Source: Glandiceps talaboti
Taxonomy: Eukaryota; Hemichordata; Enteropneusta; Spengelidae
DNA: 64,000 nt
Reading direction: 5' to 3'
Assembly: GCF_964340395.1 (NCBI RefSeq)
Contig: NC_135555.1
Coordinates: 22,979,725-23,043,724 of the forward strand
Part shown: positions 36,385-64,000 of the stretch, piece after piece
Layout of the letters: each line of letters opens with the position of its first letter
How positions within the stretch are numbered: the first letter of the stretch is position 1
Notes under the pieces: model-generated
Seen by the model: only the letters and a program-made list of their open reading frames with translations
Told to the model about the DNA's origin: nothing
Database searches by the model: none
Program-made: the position numbers and the translations under genes

Positions 36385-39300
36385 TCAATGAAACGAACGA
36401 ACGAATTAATGGATTTTTAATGATTGACTTATTGGTAAACAAACAGTAACAGATGATGTTCACAAGCAGTAGAAACAAAATACATTTCCCATATAAATAA
36501 TATCGGTATATCGGTATTTCCATATTAAAATGAACCAGTAGTCATGATGTGTGTAGAGGTGAACCAGTAGTCAGTGTGTGTAGAGGTGAATGCTGTTTGA
36601 CAGAAAAACATGTTTTGCAACAGCCTGAAAATGACTTTTTTATTTGTCAGTCACGTCATATGCCACCTTTTAGAATTCCCACATCGGAGCTCGAAATACG
36701 TCAACAGTGATGGAGCGATGCCAGTCACAGTGTGCCAGTGCACGTACGTAGACTCACAGACTCAACATTTGCGAATTGCGAAATACTGTTGATGTTAAAT
36801 TTTTCCCTTGTTGTTGAAAAACACGTTTTAACTTTACCCCTGGTCTGACGTCATAAAACAACACCATAGCGGTCAAGGTTTCCGTGTCATGTTCAGGGTT
36901 AGTGTGTTGATTATGATATATGATATTATTTTCTTTCCCTTTACATGCAGTGAACCGAACATTTACACCCAAAAAAACGTACAAAGCTCAGTGTAAGCAA
37001 AAGGTCGTCCAGCGATACAATTATACCATTATTGAATTCAGTGATTTGTTTGAAGAATATAACATTTCAAGCTGTACATAAGTGACCAGTGTACTATACT
37101 AACAACGACGTCACACATGTATACGTCTGAGTTATAGGATATATAGATTGATTTAGTCATCGAACGTTTTCTCTTTCATTATGGTAAATATACCAATGCA
37201 CGGAATATAGAATAGGCCAATGGGAATAGGACGACGAACTCGAGTAAACTATGACTTAACCTTCAACATATCCTCAGTTCGTGCATGTTTACTGTCTGTT
37301 CATTATTCTACGCTTCCTTCAGTTTCATTGACTACGCCTTGAAAAAGGGAAAGGAAATGACAGACATTGAAGATAGGATTTGTGTTGTTGAAAACTATAA
37401 TATGAATGAATTGTTTTCATAAAATACCCGCACACGCTTTAAGAGTCATTTAAGTAGTTTTCATTTCACTATTTGTGAAATTTAACACTAGTACGTGACG
37501 CAAGCGCAGTTGAGATCAAGGACGGAGTATGGAAATAGGGAAGTAGAACTCAGACAATTCCTGAATTTCAATTGAAAGGAATTCAGTTGATTTGTTTATT
37601 TGACGAGACACAAAAAGAAAAATATATACATATAAAAGAGAAGAAATTATCACCAGGATCCATATATATCTGATAAGGACAGCTGCAGGGCGATCAGGAA
37701 TAGTTCGAACTAGTCTAATCTGGGCCCCGATGGGATAGTATTTCGACCACTTCTTGAAATATCATGATATCAAGCCATGCAAAATTTTGATAGTAAATAT
37801 CCACAAACGTCAAATCTTACACAATTTCTATGCTAAAAATAAACTGGACATGATTATTTAATACTTCCCAACAAACAGTTTAGGCCTCTCAAATCATAGC
37901 CTACAGGAATATATCTTCAAATTGCAAATTAATAAAAAAAATAATTTCTCCTCGGTTGTGAGGAAAAGTCAATGAACACCTTTATAAATGCTTAAGTAGG
38001 ATCAATAGACTAAATGAAAAAAAAACCTTGTCATGGAAATAACGGACAAGGGTGTATAACGTGGTATTTATCCTGAATGCATTCCGACCACAGTGTTCCA
38101 TGTATTACAACAGCGCCCTCATCGATCAAAGGAAACAACTTAACCGTCAAACCTGGTATAATACAAATCTGTTTTTATTGAATTTCTCCTGACATTTAAG
38201 ACATCAATAAATTTACATCACAAAATTGTTCGATTTAATAACATGAAACACATCCGATCGTCAAATTGACTATTTGAAACTTAATAACTCAGAGAAGAAA
38301 GGTTCATTTTTATTGACTATTGATTTATGTACTCATTTTCCGATTCAGTTATCAATGATATTCCAGGATGGGGTGGGGGTGGGGCGGGTGGGGGGGGGGG
38401 GTGGTGGGGGCAGCGGTTAGATACTCCCAATATTTTTCATATGGGAGTGTGCGGTCCAAGTTGAAAACATCTACCCATGTACAATCCACCCAATAGGGGT
38501 TCCAGTCACAAACAGACCGTACCAACAGTTCATGTACGTAGTTATAAAGACTACAAAAGTACAAACCTTATGAAATCTGACGTCCCCCTGGGTTGCATAG
38601 CATCATGCATGTCACGGATTGTCGTGAGAGAAAAATCTTCGTGAAAATCTTCCAGTTATTTACCTTGATTTTGTTGCCGTGAGGTTTTTGTTATGCATGG
38701 GGACGCTTCCTATTCGTATGTTATCGACCCATGATAAGGGAATTTTCAGATGGAAAGTCAACCCATGTTTAAAGATTTTTTTCGTGAAAAAGTGACCCAT
38801 TTGGGCGGCAGATACCTGTACACCTTACTATGGGATGACAGATTTGGAAAAAAGACGGCGCCTATATAACAGCGCCCTCAGCTAATAGATGATGGGGTTT
38901 CTTTTGTTTAAAAAAATATTTGTTTGGAAAATGCCTTTTTGATGTAAACACAGGGACATGTAATCTTGTTTGGGATTGTAGGATTTATATAAGCGAATAT
39001 CATCACATATACGATTATTGTTTATTACTACGATTGAGCACACTATGTGTTCTCATACCAGTACACATACACTAAGTCTTTGTATAATTAAAGATCCTTT
39101 TCTTTATATTGGTAGCTGAATTGATAAAGGTATTATTTAATTTATCTAACAAAACAAGCAAGACAGAGTAAAAATAGCAACATTATCCATATTCATAACG
39201 TAATATTTCATATATCCATTCATCCATCCATCCATCCATGCAAGCAAAGCTATGTGTCCCTTTGGATGTAAAAAGACCCCAAGCAGTCTGCGAAAGAATA

Positions 39301-39820
39301 TTATGCACATAATTTGTGAATGTTATTTTTATATTTATGTTTTGCTTGTTTTGGCATGTTGTTATGTAATTATGATTTTAAAGATATACAACACATTTAC
39401 GAATTGATCTATAGCATACACTTCCTGAGCTGTTAAGCTGAGCATATGGCAAGTTGAGATATTTCCTGAATTGCAAGGGTAAAGAAGCTACCAGTAAGCT
39501 TGTGAATGATTTGATTTTTTCTCAATATTTTAATTTGATATTTCCCATGTTAGTTGAATGAAAGAAAAACAGACAAGACAACTGAACAAGATTATGCAAT
39601 GAAAAGAAATGAATAAATATGGTATGCACATTAAAGTTTTCACACAAAAAGACCAGACTTCCAAAATAAGTAAATCTGAATGTAAATGCTAAGTGCTGAC
39701 TACTCATGTGGGGGTGTATAGGCAGACAGACAGCATACATATATTTTCCCATGCAAATAAACAGACAGATATTGCATTCGATTTCTAGTTCTAAAGCAAT
39801 GGCTTGAGGCATTAATAATT
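36385..39820. other. Intergenic, nothing recognised
   Basis: No ORF resembles a known family. It includes G-rich runs at 38368-38415 and a short (CATC)n at 39220-39239. ACAGCGCCCTC appears twice (38110, 38870), a motif often seen at dispersed elements, but no element could be bounded. Confidence 0.45.
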
Positions 39821-39830
39821 GAGACACATT

Positions 39831-40135
39831 ATACATACATACATACATACATACATACATACATACATACATACACACACATACATACATGCATACATAC
39901 CTACATATATACATACATACACACACACATACATACATACATATATATATAAATGCACATACACACATATACATACATACATACATACATACATACATAC
40001 ATACATACATACATACATACACACACATACACACCATACATACATATCTACGTACGCACGTACGTACATATGTACATATGTACGTGTGTGCATGTATGCA
40101 TACATACATACATACATACATACAGACACAAACAA
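39831..40135. repeat. (CATA)n compound microsatellite
   Basis: About 300 bp of CATA with CACA, TACG and CAGACA variants. Long ORFs in several frames on both strands are repeat translations. Confidence 0.97.
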
Positions 40136-40959
40136 ACAGACACAAACAAACATACACAAACAAACACACATACCATACATTACTTGGTATTCATGCATGG
40201 GAGTAATAAATCACAAAAGATGAACACTTTAAGTGTGAATCAAGAAGACATGTTTATGTCAGTGTCATAATTATTATTGATAATAACAATCTTTTCACAG
40301 TTCTACTCTTGAAATACTACAAAATAAAGATAGTGTATACCAGATATATCGATGTCAATCTACAAAGACAAAGACAAACATAATAAATCTCTCAGCTGTT
40401 TTTTTGGCAACATTGTATGTAACTTGCTGAACTTGGGTGAAGATACCATTTACATAATAAATCACCATTTTGTCTTACAAGATTTCTTTAAAACTATCTA
40501 ATTGTGGACAGATTTCATGAAAGATAGATTTTATCGGACAACAGTATGGGCATTGGCGTACAAAAATTACATGCGGAGATGTTAAATCGATCTATGTACA
40601 CATTGTTCATTCATGATTCAGAATCAATGAATATTTTCCTATATAAATTCAGTGCTTTTGCTAAAGTTTCTAGATCCCATGGGAAATGTGGAAAATTTGT
40701 TATTAGTTTGGCTTTTCCAAACTTGTTGAAATGATGCTGTTAAAGTGCAGCTCACAGCTTTATCAAAGTTTGGTGACTATGACGACTGGGTATCATTTGA
40801 TGACAGATTTTCAGACAGCTGTATATTTGAATATTTGTTTCCATACAGCTTCCCAAGGTAAATAACAAGCTCAGCAGACATTACAATGTTAAAAGTAAAT
40901 CTTGTATTTTTTGTAGGATGGAGTTAGATATTATTGCAGTGCTGTATCTCTTTTCATAT

Positions 40960-42953
40960 TTAAATTCCTTCCTTGTTGCCTTCGATGTTAATTCCATTTC
41001 TTCTGTAAAACTCTGATTTGACGTGTCCTATCCGTACGTGAAGTCTGTCTGGATGGTCGACAAATCTATCCAGCCTGTGTCCGTAATCAGAAGATGCTAG
41101 CGTTGGTATAATTTTCTCTTTCTCCTATTATGGAAAAGAAGGAGAGATAAAAAACTTCAGTATATTCACAGGATTTGAATGCAAAATAAAAGGAGTGTTG
41201 TGTTTCTTCTGAATTCTTTTTATATTCCATTCATAATATTTAAGTGGAATTGAAAAAACGAGAGTAGTATATGATGACAAATTGGAAGGAATTTGAAAAC
41301 TCCTCAACAAATCCAAAAAATCTAAAATATTATGCATTCAGATGTTATTTTACCACTCACAAGCCAAGTAGACTGTTTTAAACAGAAAATACAAGATTTA
41401 TGTCCTGGTTGTTCTATTTCATGACAATGCACACCTACATCACTGGCTCAGAGGTCAATGTGTTCAAAAACCACCAATATTATCCATAATTTTTAACTAT
41501 TTAGCATATACAGATATAATCATATTATTCCCCAATATCATGGCTGACTGAAAAAGACTGGTGAATACATATTATTCCTTAATATTTTTATTTGTGCAGC
41601 ATCAAGAATAGACTGTAACAGACATCGTGCTGTTCTGCCCTTGACCGACGTGTGAAGGTGCCCTACCACAGCATTCCTTATCAAGAAGAGATGAGTGACC
41701 TAAGGGGCTTAGTCACTCTCAGTTGTAAACATGAAATGAAAAAAGCCCACCTTAGGTCACAAGTATTTTCTGTCTAAATGAAGAAAAATATTTAGGCTGC
41801 ACATTAGCATAATTTTTGAAAACTGAGGAAGAGTAAAATGGTAACTTTGAACATTTTAAGTTTTATTTCAAGCACCCACAAAACAGATGATGTAGATGAA
41901 TGTTGTTATACACAGAACATCAAGGGTATAGTTTCCATATTATAAGTTTGAATACATCCTCAACTCAAGGCTTGCATGTGGTATAAAAGTGATGATATAC
42001 AAATAGTGCAAAGATAGTTGCCATACCTCGTCATTGACATAAAGTCCTCTAGATTTGGCATGTTCTCTGTCACATCTATGTAGTTTATTGTTATAGCCTT
42101 CTGTCCAATTAAATAACCTCTCATACGTAGAATGTGGTCTTGGCTGAAAGAAAAATGAAAATATGATGTCTGATTATTACTACACTTAGTCTTAGTGTTA
42201 CTATTCCACCATTTCACTTTGAATTTCAGTTCTACACTTGGTAGTCAGATTGAGCCAACTGTTTCTGCTACAGTTTCCTATTGATGTCCATTGGTCTAAT
42301 AGACTGCCATCTCAAAAATGTGGTAGTCAAGATACAATGTTTAGTTTTCAAATGTGCCCTGGAGCAGTCAAAAAATACAAACTGTATATCAACAATCTCA
42401 TCAGTTCTTAGAAAATTTGCATTATTGAAAATGAAAAACACCCAAAAGAACAAAAAAAATTAAAATTTTTTTTAACTGACTGCGAGAATTACATTGACTT
42501 GTGAAGTAAAATAGTGGGAAAGAATGCAAAAATTCTCAATGAGCTGTCACTTTCAGTTGAAAATTCATTTCTTGTGTAAAATTAATCACAGCTTCCTTAA
42601 CAAGACTACAGCTGATGTAGGACCCTTACATCATGTCAACAAATCACTTTCATTCAGGATATTAAATTCATATAGTCTCTTTACTCATATTCCTATAAGA
42701 TTTAATAAGGTAGAAAAAAATAATTAAGAATCGAATGATTAAGTAATACCATTGTCTGATGTAGTACTAGTAGTGAGGATATATATATATATATATATGT
42801 CTAAGAGTTGATGGGTTAGCTGAGTGACTAGCTATAAAATAGGCTATCTGACGCCAGATACATTCTGTTAAATGATACTTTCAAGACAGACAGACAAGTC
42901 TCTGGGGCTAAAGTCAGAGCAGAAGTATAAATTTGTCTAAACTTGGTGAAATC

Positions 42954-43031
<78 letters not shown>

Positions 43032-43645
43032 TAGGTACACACACACGATATATGTAGTATAGGTACACTGTCACTAGACAGGTCATAACACATTGTCATG
43101 TTTTGTTACTGTGTACATGCATGGAGGTATAAGGGGTACCTCCATGGTACATATATCTATAATTCCAATTTCAGATCACTCTGCAATACAGAATCTACAA
43201 CTAGTGTACATCATGTATATCAATGATAGTGCATTCCTTTTTGCTACTAAATAGTGGTATATTTTTCATTACATTTTCATTACCATGCTTGAAACTAGCT
43301 CTGGATTTATACGCTACGGGGTTTCGACACGTCGTGGGTGTAGACGTGTCGAAACCCCGCAGCGTATAAATCCAGAGCTAGCTTGAAACTTATTACTAGA
43401 GCACCAATAAATGCATCGCGAGTACTAGTATAAAGTCACTACCCTACAGTAAACTGAGTAATGGTACACACCTTCGCTGCACTGTTGTAAACACTATGTT
43501 CCTTGGGGTCGTCCCTCTCTGTTGGTACGTAGCTGAACGCTGATTTGGCGGCCAGTGGTTCCTTGTTGTGCATGAAACCTGGATAATCATGCAGACCTTT
43601 TCTTTCTTCATATTCTGATGTCGCCATCTTCTCGTTTTTCGACAA
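40960..43645 (-). CDS. cfap90: Cilia- and flagella-associated protein 90 (C5orf49 family), complete
   Basis: Three exons join in phase 0: 43645-43472, 42143-42027 and 41124-40960 (TAA), giving 151 residues from the first ATG or 145 from the second (43627, MATSEYEE). The family usually has about 147. Exon 1 holds SAFSYVPTERDDPKEHSVYN, the conserved start of the family. Exon 2, in a different frame from the visible long ORF, gives WTEGYNNKLHRCDREHAKSR and GLYVNDE. Exon 3 gives IIPTLASSDYGHRLDRF and the end RIGHVKSEFYRRNGIN. CFAP90 is a microtubule inner protein of ciliary doublet microtubules, stabilising them in motile cilia. The gene is head-to-head with RSPRY1, with starts about 0.55 kb from that gene's putative first exon. 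Intron 1 carries a (TA)n array and a palindromic mobile element. Confidence 0.9.
41690..41920 (+). repeat. Dispersed repeat family B, copy 2
   Basis: The CTTAGGTCACAAGTATTTTC block, then AAATGAAGAAA and a GATGATGTAGATGAATGTTG tail, parallels 2320-2600 and 48600-48860. It lies in CFAP90 intron 2, antisense to the gene, and is the most diverged copy. Confidence 0.55.
42956..43028. repeat. (TA)n microsatellite
   Basis: About 70 bp in CFAP90 intron 1; a shorter TA block lies at 42779-42798. Confidence 0.97.
43287..43390. mobile_element. 84-bp near-perfect palindrome with 10-bp target-site duplication
   Basis: Arms 43297-43333 and 43343-43379 (37 nt each, one A/G mismatch) surround a 9-bp loop. 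The arm begins AGCTCTGGATTTATACGCT. GCTTGAAACT flanks both sides (43287-43296 and 43381-43390). The flanking duplication shows transposition. A TSD of 9-10 bp is typical of Mutator-like elements, so this could be an extremely reduced MULE-type MITE. Confidence 0.82.
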
Positions 43646-44175
43646 GTCACTGAGTTAAGAGCTAGAAACGTCGGCTAGTCGGTTAGTATACAGGCGTTAT
43701 CGTCAACGCTGAAAGGTAACCATGCGCATAAGTACCTAACAACAACTAATTAAATATTCATGAGGAAGTATCCCCCCCCCTTCATGCTTGCTGACATTTC
43801 AATATTTTAATATATAAATGATTAAGCGATATGTATCCTGTTATTCGAATACCATGTATGCAATGACAGACAATGGGAATACATTTTACGGTTTAGATTT
43901 TGACATTGACAGTCATTACATGCCTTTTCCCCCCGATATTTCCTGAACTTAACTGTTTTTTGACACTTTAACTTTGCCGAAATTAACACCCAACAACATT
44001 CATTTCTAAAGTTTGTGTAATATCCAATTTTTTGGATGGAATTATTTATCATATCATTCAAAAGTATCCGAGACGGTAAGACGTGGAAATAATTATGTTT
44101 TATTTGTTAAAAATTTAGGCCAGCACCAAATTTGATTGTGTATGGTAATTTACATCGAGGCAACATAAGTACGCC
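43646..44175. promoter_or_regulatory. Shared CFAP90/RSPRY1 divergent promoter region
   Basis: The two genes diverge from this interval. It contains GTAACCATGCGCA near 43718, a weak half-match to an RFX X-box, and no coding sequence. No TATA box is obvious for either gene. Confidence 0.4.
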
Positions 44176-44180
44176 ATAAC

Positions 44181-44229
44181 ACATCCCACAATGCATTACG
44201 TGTTCAATACCAAGATGGCCGCATCCATG
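44181..44229 (+). promoter_or_regulatory. Putative RSPRY1 first exon with YY1-like motif
   Basis: CACAATGCATTACGTG is followed by CAAGATGGCCGCATCCAT and a GTAAGT donor at 44230. AAGATGGCCGC is close to the YY1 motif that marks many TATA-less start sites. A matching 3' splice site (TTTTTCTCCAG) ends at 44666. First exon and TSS are inferred. Confidence 0.5.
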
Positions 44230-44997
44230 TAAGTCCAAAATCTTCGATAAAGTTGTGGTTGCAGTAATTTCAAGCCGTTAAGATTGCCACAGAAAAAAAG
44301 CCAACACTAAGATAAGAAAAAGTGCATGATTTGAAGTCTCGCTGGATGGTTGAACTTGTCAATTCGTGTAAAATTTATTAGTATATTGCGTGTTTTGTGC
44401 TTTCATCGATGTATTATGTTGGGTGTGTCAACAAATATATTGAATTACAAGAAAGAGCCTAGAAACGGTGCTGAAGGCCCTACCCTGAAGTGATTCAAGA
44501 AGCTGTTATTGTAATATATTATTTGTATTAGGTGTGAGAAACAGGTAAAGCAGTGAGTAATATTACAGCCTGTCGTTCATTGTAATTATTGCCTACGTCA
44601 CAACCTTGGATAACTGATCATGACAGGACGTTCAAGTCAGTAACATTTTTATGTATTTTTCTCCAGGTGAGGAAGATATCACTGGGCAATGGATACTGTT
44701 ACCATGGTAATATAATATTGTGGATTTATAGCACGTTTCTGAGAAGAACAGAAGCACGACACGGATAAAAGCTTGTTGGTGTACATTATTAATACAAAGG
44801 TATCCAGGAAGTGAAGAAGGAACTTTTATCAAGACAGGTTGGTTGTGGTTAAAATAGACACATCAACATGTGATCAACCGAAGACATGGAAAGTGGAACT
44901 GTTGATAGTTGAAGTAGCAGATTTCAGCAGTTGAAGATTTGGAATGCTATCCATCGAGTGGCACTCTATGAAAAATTGAATAGCAAACACAAATCTT

Positions 44998-62143
<17,146 letters not shown>

Positions 62144-62373
62144 CAGACAACATGTTTTTGTATGTACATGTACAAACTGTAATTTACATGGACACAGTAT
62201 ATCATTACAAGGGATATTGTTTTTTTTGTTCTTTTGAATGCATTTACCATCAAGATAATATTTGTTGTACAATATTGAACCATAGTTTTAATACAATATG
62301 TACATGATTACTCTTCAGTATTCACTTGTATCAGAGGTCATAAAATCATGGTTTTTTTTTACAGTGTTTACCC

Positions 62374-62404
<31 letters not shown>

Positions 62405-64000
62405 ACACACACCCCGGGGGGTTATTTAGATGGAATGCGCTATACTCTGGTGCCCATGTAGTATTTAGTCTAGAGGCTATCTGTGGCTTCAAATCTCTTT
62501 TCATGTCTAGCTCAATGAGGAGCTGAGGTGAAATTTCGTATTGAACTGAAGCCACCCACATATTCATTAACATCAAGTCTTTGTTAATGAATCACAGAAT
62601 TCTGTCCAATGATTAGTTAGCGTTTATTGGGGCAGATATGTAATATCCAAATAGGGTACATCTGTCAGGTCAGAATGCTACTTATACATTGTTTACATCA
62701 TTCTAACAGTTTGAGGTTTACTCATTTACATGAACAACTTTTGATTCATAGTTTCTCATTGAGCTAGATGGTGTGAAGAGATCTTAAGATTCAAAGTCAT
62801 GGATAGAATCTAGACTACATAGCATACAGCTTTGAAACAAGGGTTTTAAGAGGGATAATGTGGGGTAATATTTTTGTCATCAAAGGTATGTAAAATAACT
62901 TAATTGTTAATCAGCAACAGGAGATAATAATGTTTGAGTGCCATCAACTTATGTTATGAAACGTGGGAAGGGATTGCTTCCGAAAAGTATGCTATAATAC
63001 TAATCAGAAAAGGGGTGAGCTAATCCAGTGGTTGATAGTCCTGGATTACAGACCACTTCTTTTTAATAATGACAACCTTGACAACAATCAGAACCACTAG
63101 ATTGGCTGTAGGATCACTGAATTTTTGTAGTTGCCTGTCTAGGGAACACCAGATTACAAATGGATTTGTTCACCCCAGAATCAGTTTGTGCAACCCCTTC
63201 CCGGGTGATAATATGCTTCCAAATAGCACCCTCTAGTGGCCAAACTACACAATTTTTTGTTTTTCAATAACCAAACCATAGTCAACACGGAGACTTATTC
63301 CAAGATAACTGGTTATGACTATGGCTAACCAAATGCCACAACTTAGCTGGTTATTTTTACAAATTTAGAATTATGTGGTCAAGCAAAGAAACAGAATTTA
63401 ATGTTGATATTATTGGCATTGCAGATGGCTAGAACTTATCAGACTTGTATACGTAGGGCATTTTGTGTAAGTGAAATTTTGTGTACACTGATGAAAAAAA
63501 AAAACATCATTCAGAAAACTTTCTTGCACTGTTCTTATTTTCATGCAGGAAAATCTTTTCAGTGTTTCAGTGATTGTTAATACCCATAGATGAATAATTC
63601 TATGTTTATGTTTATACCATTTACATACAAATGTTTTGTTTTTTTTTAGACCAGAAAGTTTGTTAGTCAGAGTTTAGAGAGAGTTTTGTCACTAATTCTC
63701 TAGTAAACAAGCATGTATAGGAAATTTAAATATGACATGAACTTTACACTAAGATATGTCGTGATGTTTCACCCTCACTGGCCTCCTCTAACAGTAGGTG
63801 GTAGGGGTTGGTCGATGTGTGAGGGCGCCCCGTCACGGCGTACCTTACAAACTACATGAACTTCAGAAGATGTCAAAAGACCCCTTTCCCCCACTTCACT
63901 CTGTTTCTCTATCAAACAGTTAAGATATATAGAATATTCAGAATTTGACACTAGGTCCTCCCCCTCTTCCCAACCGGGACTTTATGTTTTCATGCAGGTG
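62144..64000. other. RSPRY1 3' flank, no gene recognised
   Basis: Contains a C16 then (CA)n tract at 62371-62412. No AATAAA is obvious in the first 200 bp after the stop; AATACA near 62291 is a possible weak signal. No exon of a following gene could be supported. Confidence 0.4.

Noticed and set aside
39522-40270. Several long Cys/Met/Tyr/Val or Ile/His/Thr/Tyr ORFs
   Set aside because: Translations of CATA microsatellite in several frames and on both strands; the same applies at 12.2, 14.7, 20.0, 24.0, 29.6, 36.3, 49.8, 54.1 and 58.4 kb.
41960-42217. 85-codon minus ORF (SQDHILRMRGYLIG...)
   Set aside because: Wrong frame; the phase-correct frame of exon 42143-42027 gives the CFAP90 sequence.

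Overview
The window is animal nuclear DNA, AT-rich and full of microsatellites, with split genes using GT-AG (once GC-AG) introns. Gene content fits an invertebrate metazoan. The cilium genes, a Penelope-like element with hammerhead motifs, a tRNA-derived SINE and the abundance of CATA/CA/TA simple repeats suggest a marine invertebrate, possibly a non-vertebrate deuterostome. I cannot name the species.

Genes, left to right. (1) 1026-6777, minus: seven coding exons of a multi-EF-hand protein that runs off the left edge. (2) 9302-13712, minus: three exons of an MDP1-like HAD phosphatase carrying the DxDxT active site; the exons for its C-terminal half were not found. (3) 22558-23971, plus: a two-exon, 311-residue polytopic membrane protein resembling the TspO/tryptophan-rich sensory protein family. 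(4) 32626-33075, minus: an intronless 149-residue protein with a compact four-cysteine motif, a long candidate 3' UTR and a p53-type response element upstream. (5) 40960-43645, minus: a complete three-exon CFAP90 (C5orf49), a ciliary doublet-microtubule inner protein. (6) 44998-62143, plus: a complete 13-coding-exon RSPRY1 (SPRY plus RING E3 ligase), head-to-head with CFAP90 across about 0.55 kb. Most of these genes were assembled exon by exon from splice sites, phase continuity and family resemblance.

Mobile and repeated DNA: a 5'-truncated Penelope-like element (16191-18284) between perfect 160-bp inverted repeats, each with a hammerhead-ribozyme-like core, sitting between two (TA)n blocks; a decayed LINE with a large foldback (27.2-28.5 kb); a 1.3-kb TIR transposon with a 5-bp target duplication inside RSPRY1 (51227-52537); a 1-kb TIR element (14880-15896); several MITE-like hairpins, including an 84-bp near-perfect palindrome flanked by 10-bp direct repeats (43287-43390); a tRNA-type SINE; and two unnamed dispersed families.

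Tandem arrays: 33-bp (10.1-10.8 kb), 66-bp (46.2-48.4 kb, open in frames on both strands) and 40-bp (59.39-59.79 kb, which re-copies the RSPRY1 splice donor) units, plus others at 8.0-8.9 kb. The long unbroken ORFs inside these arrays are not treated as genes.

The genes do not form a pathway. The only functional theme is cilia: CFAP90, possibly the EF-hand protein, and a perfect RFX X-box palindrome at 14320. Everything here was read by eye; exon edges marked as inferred need transcript support.
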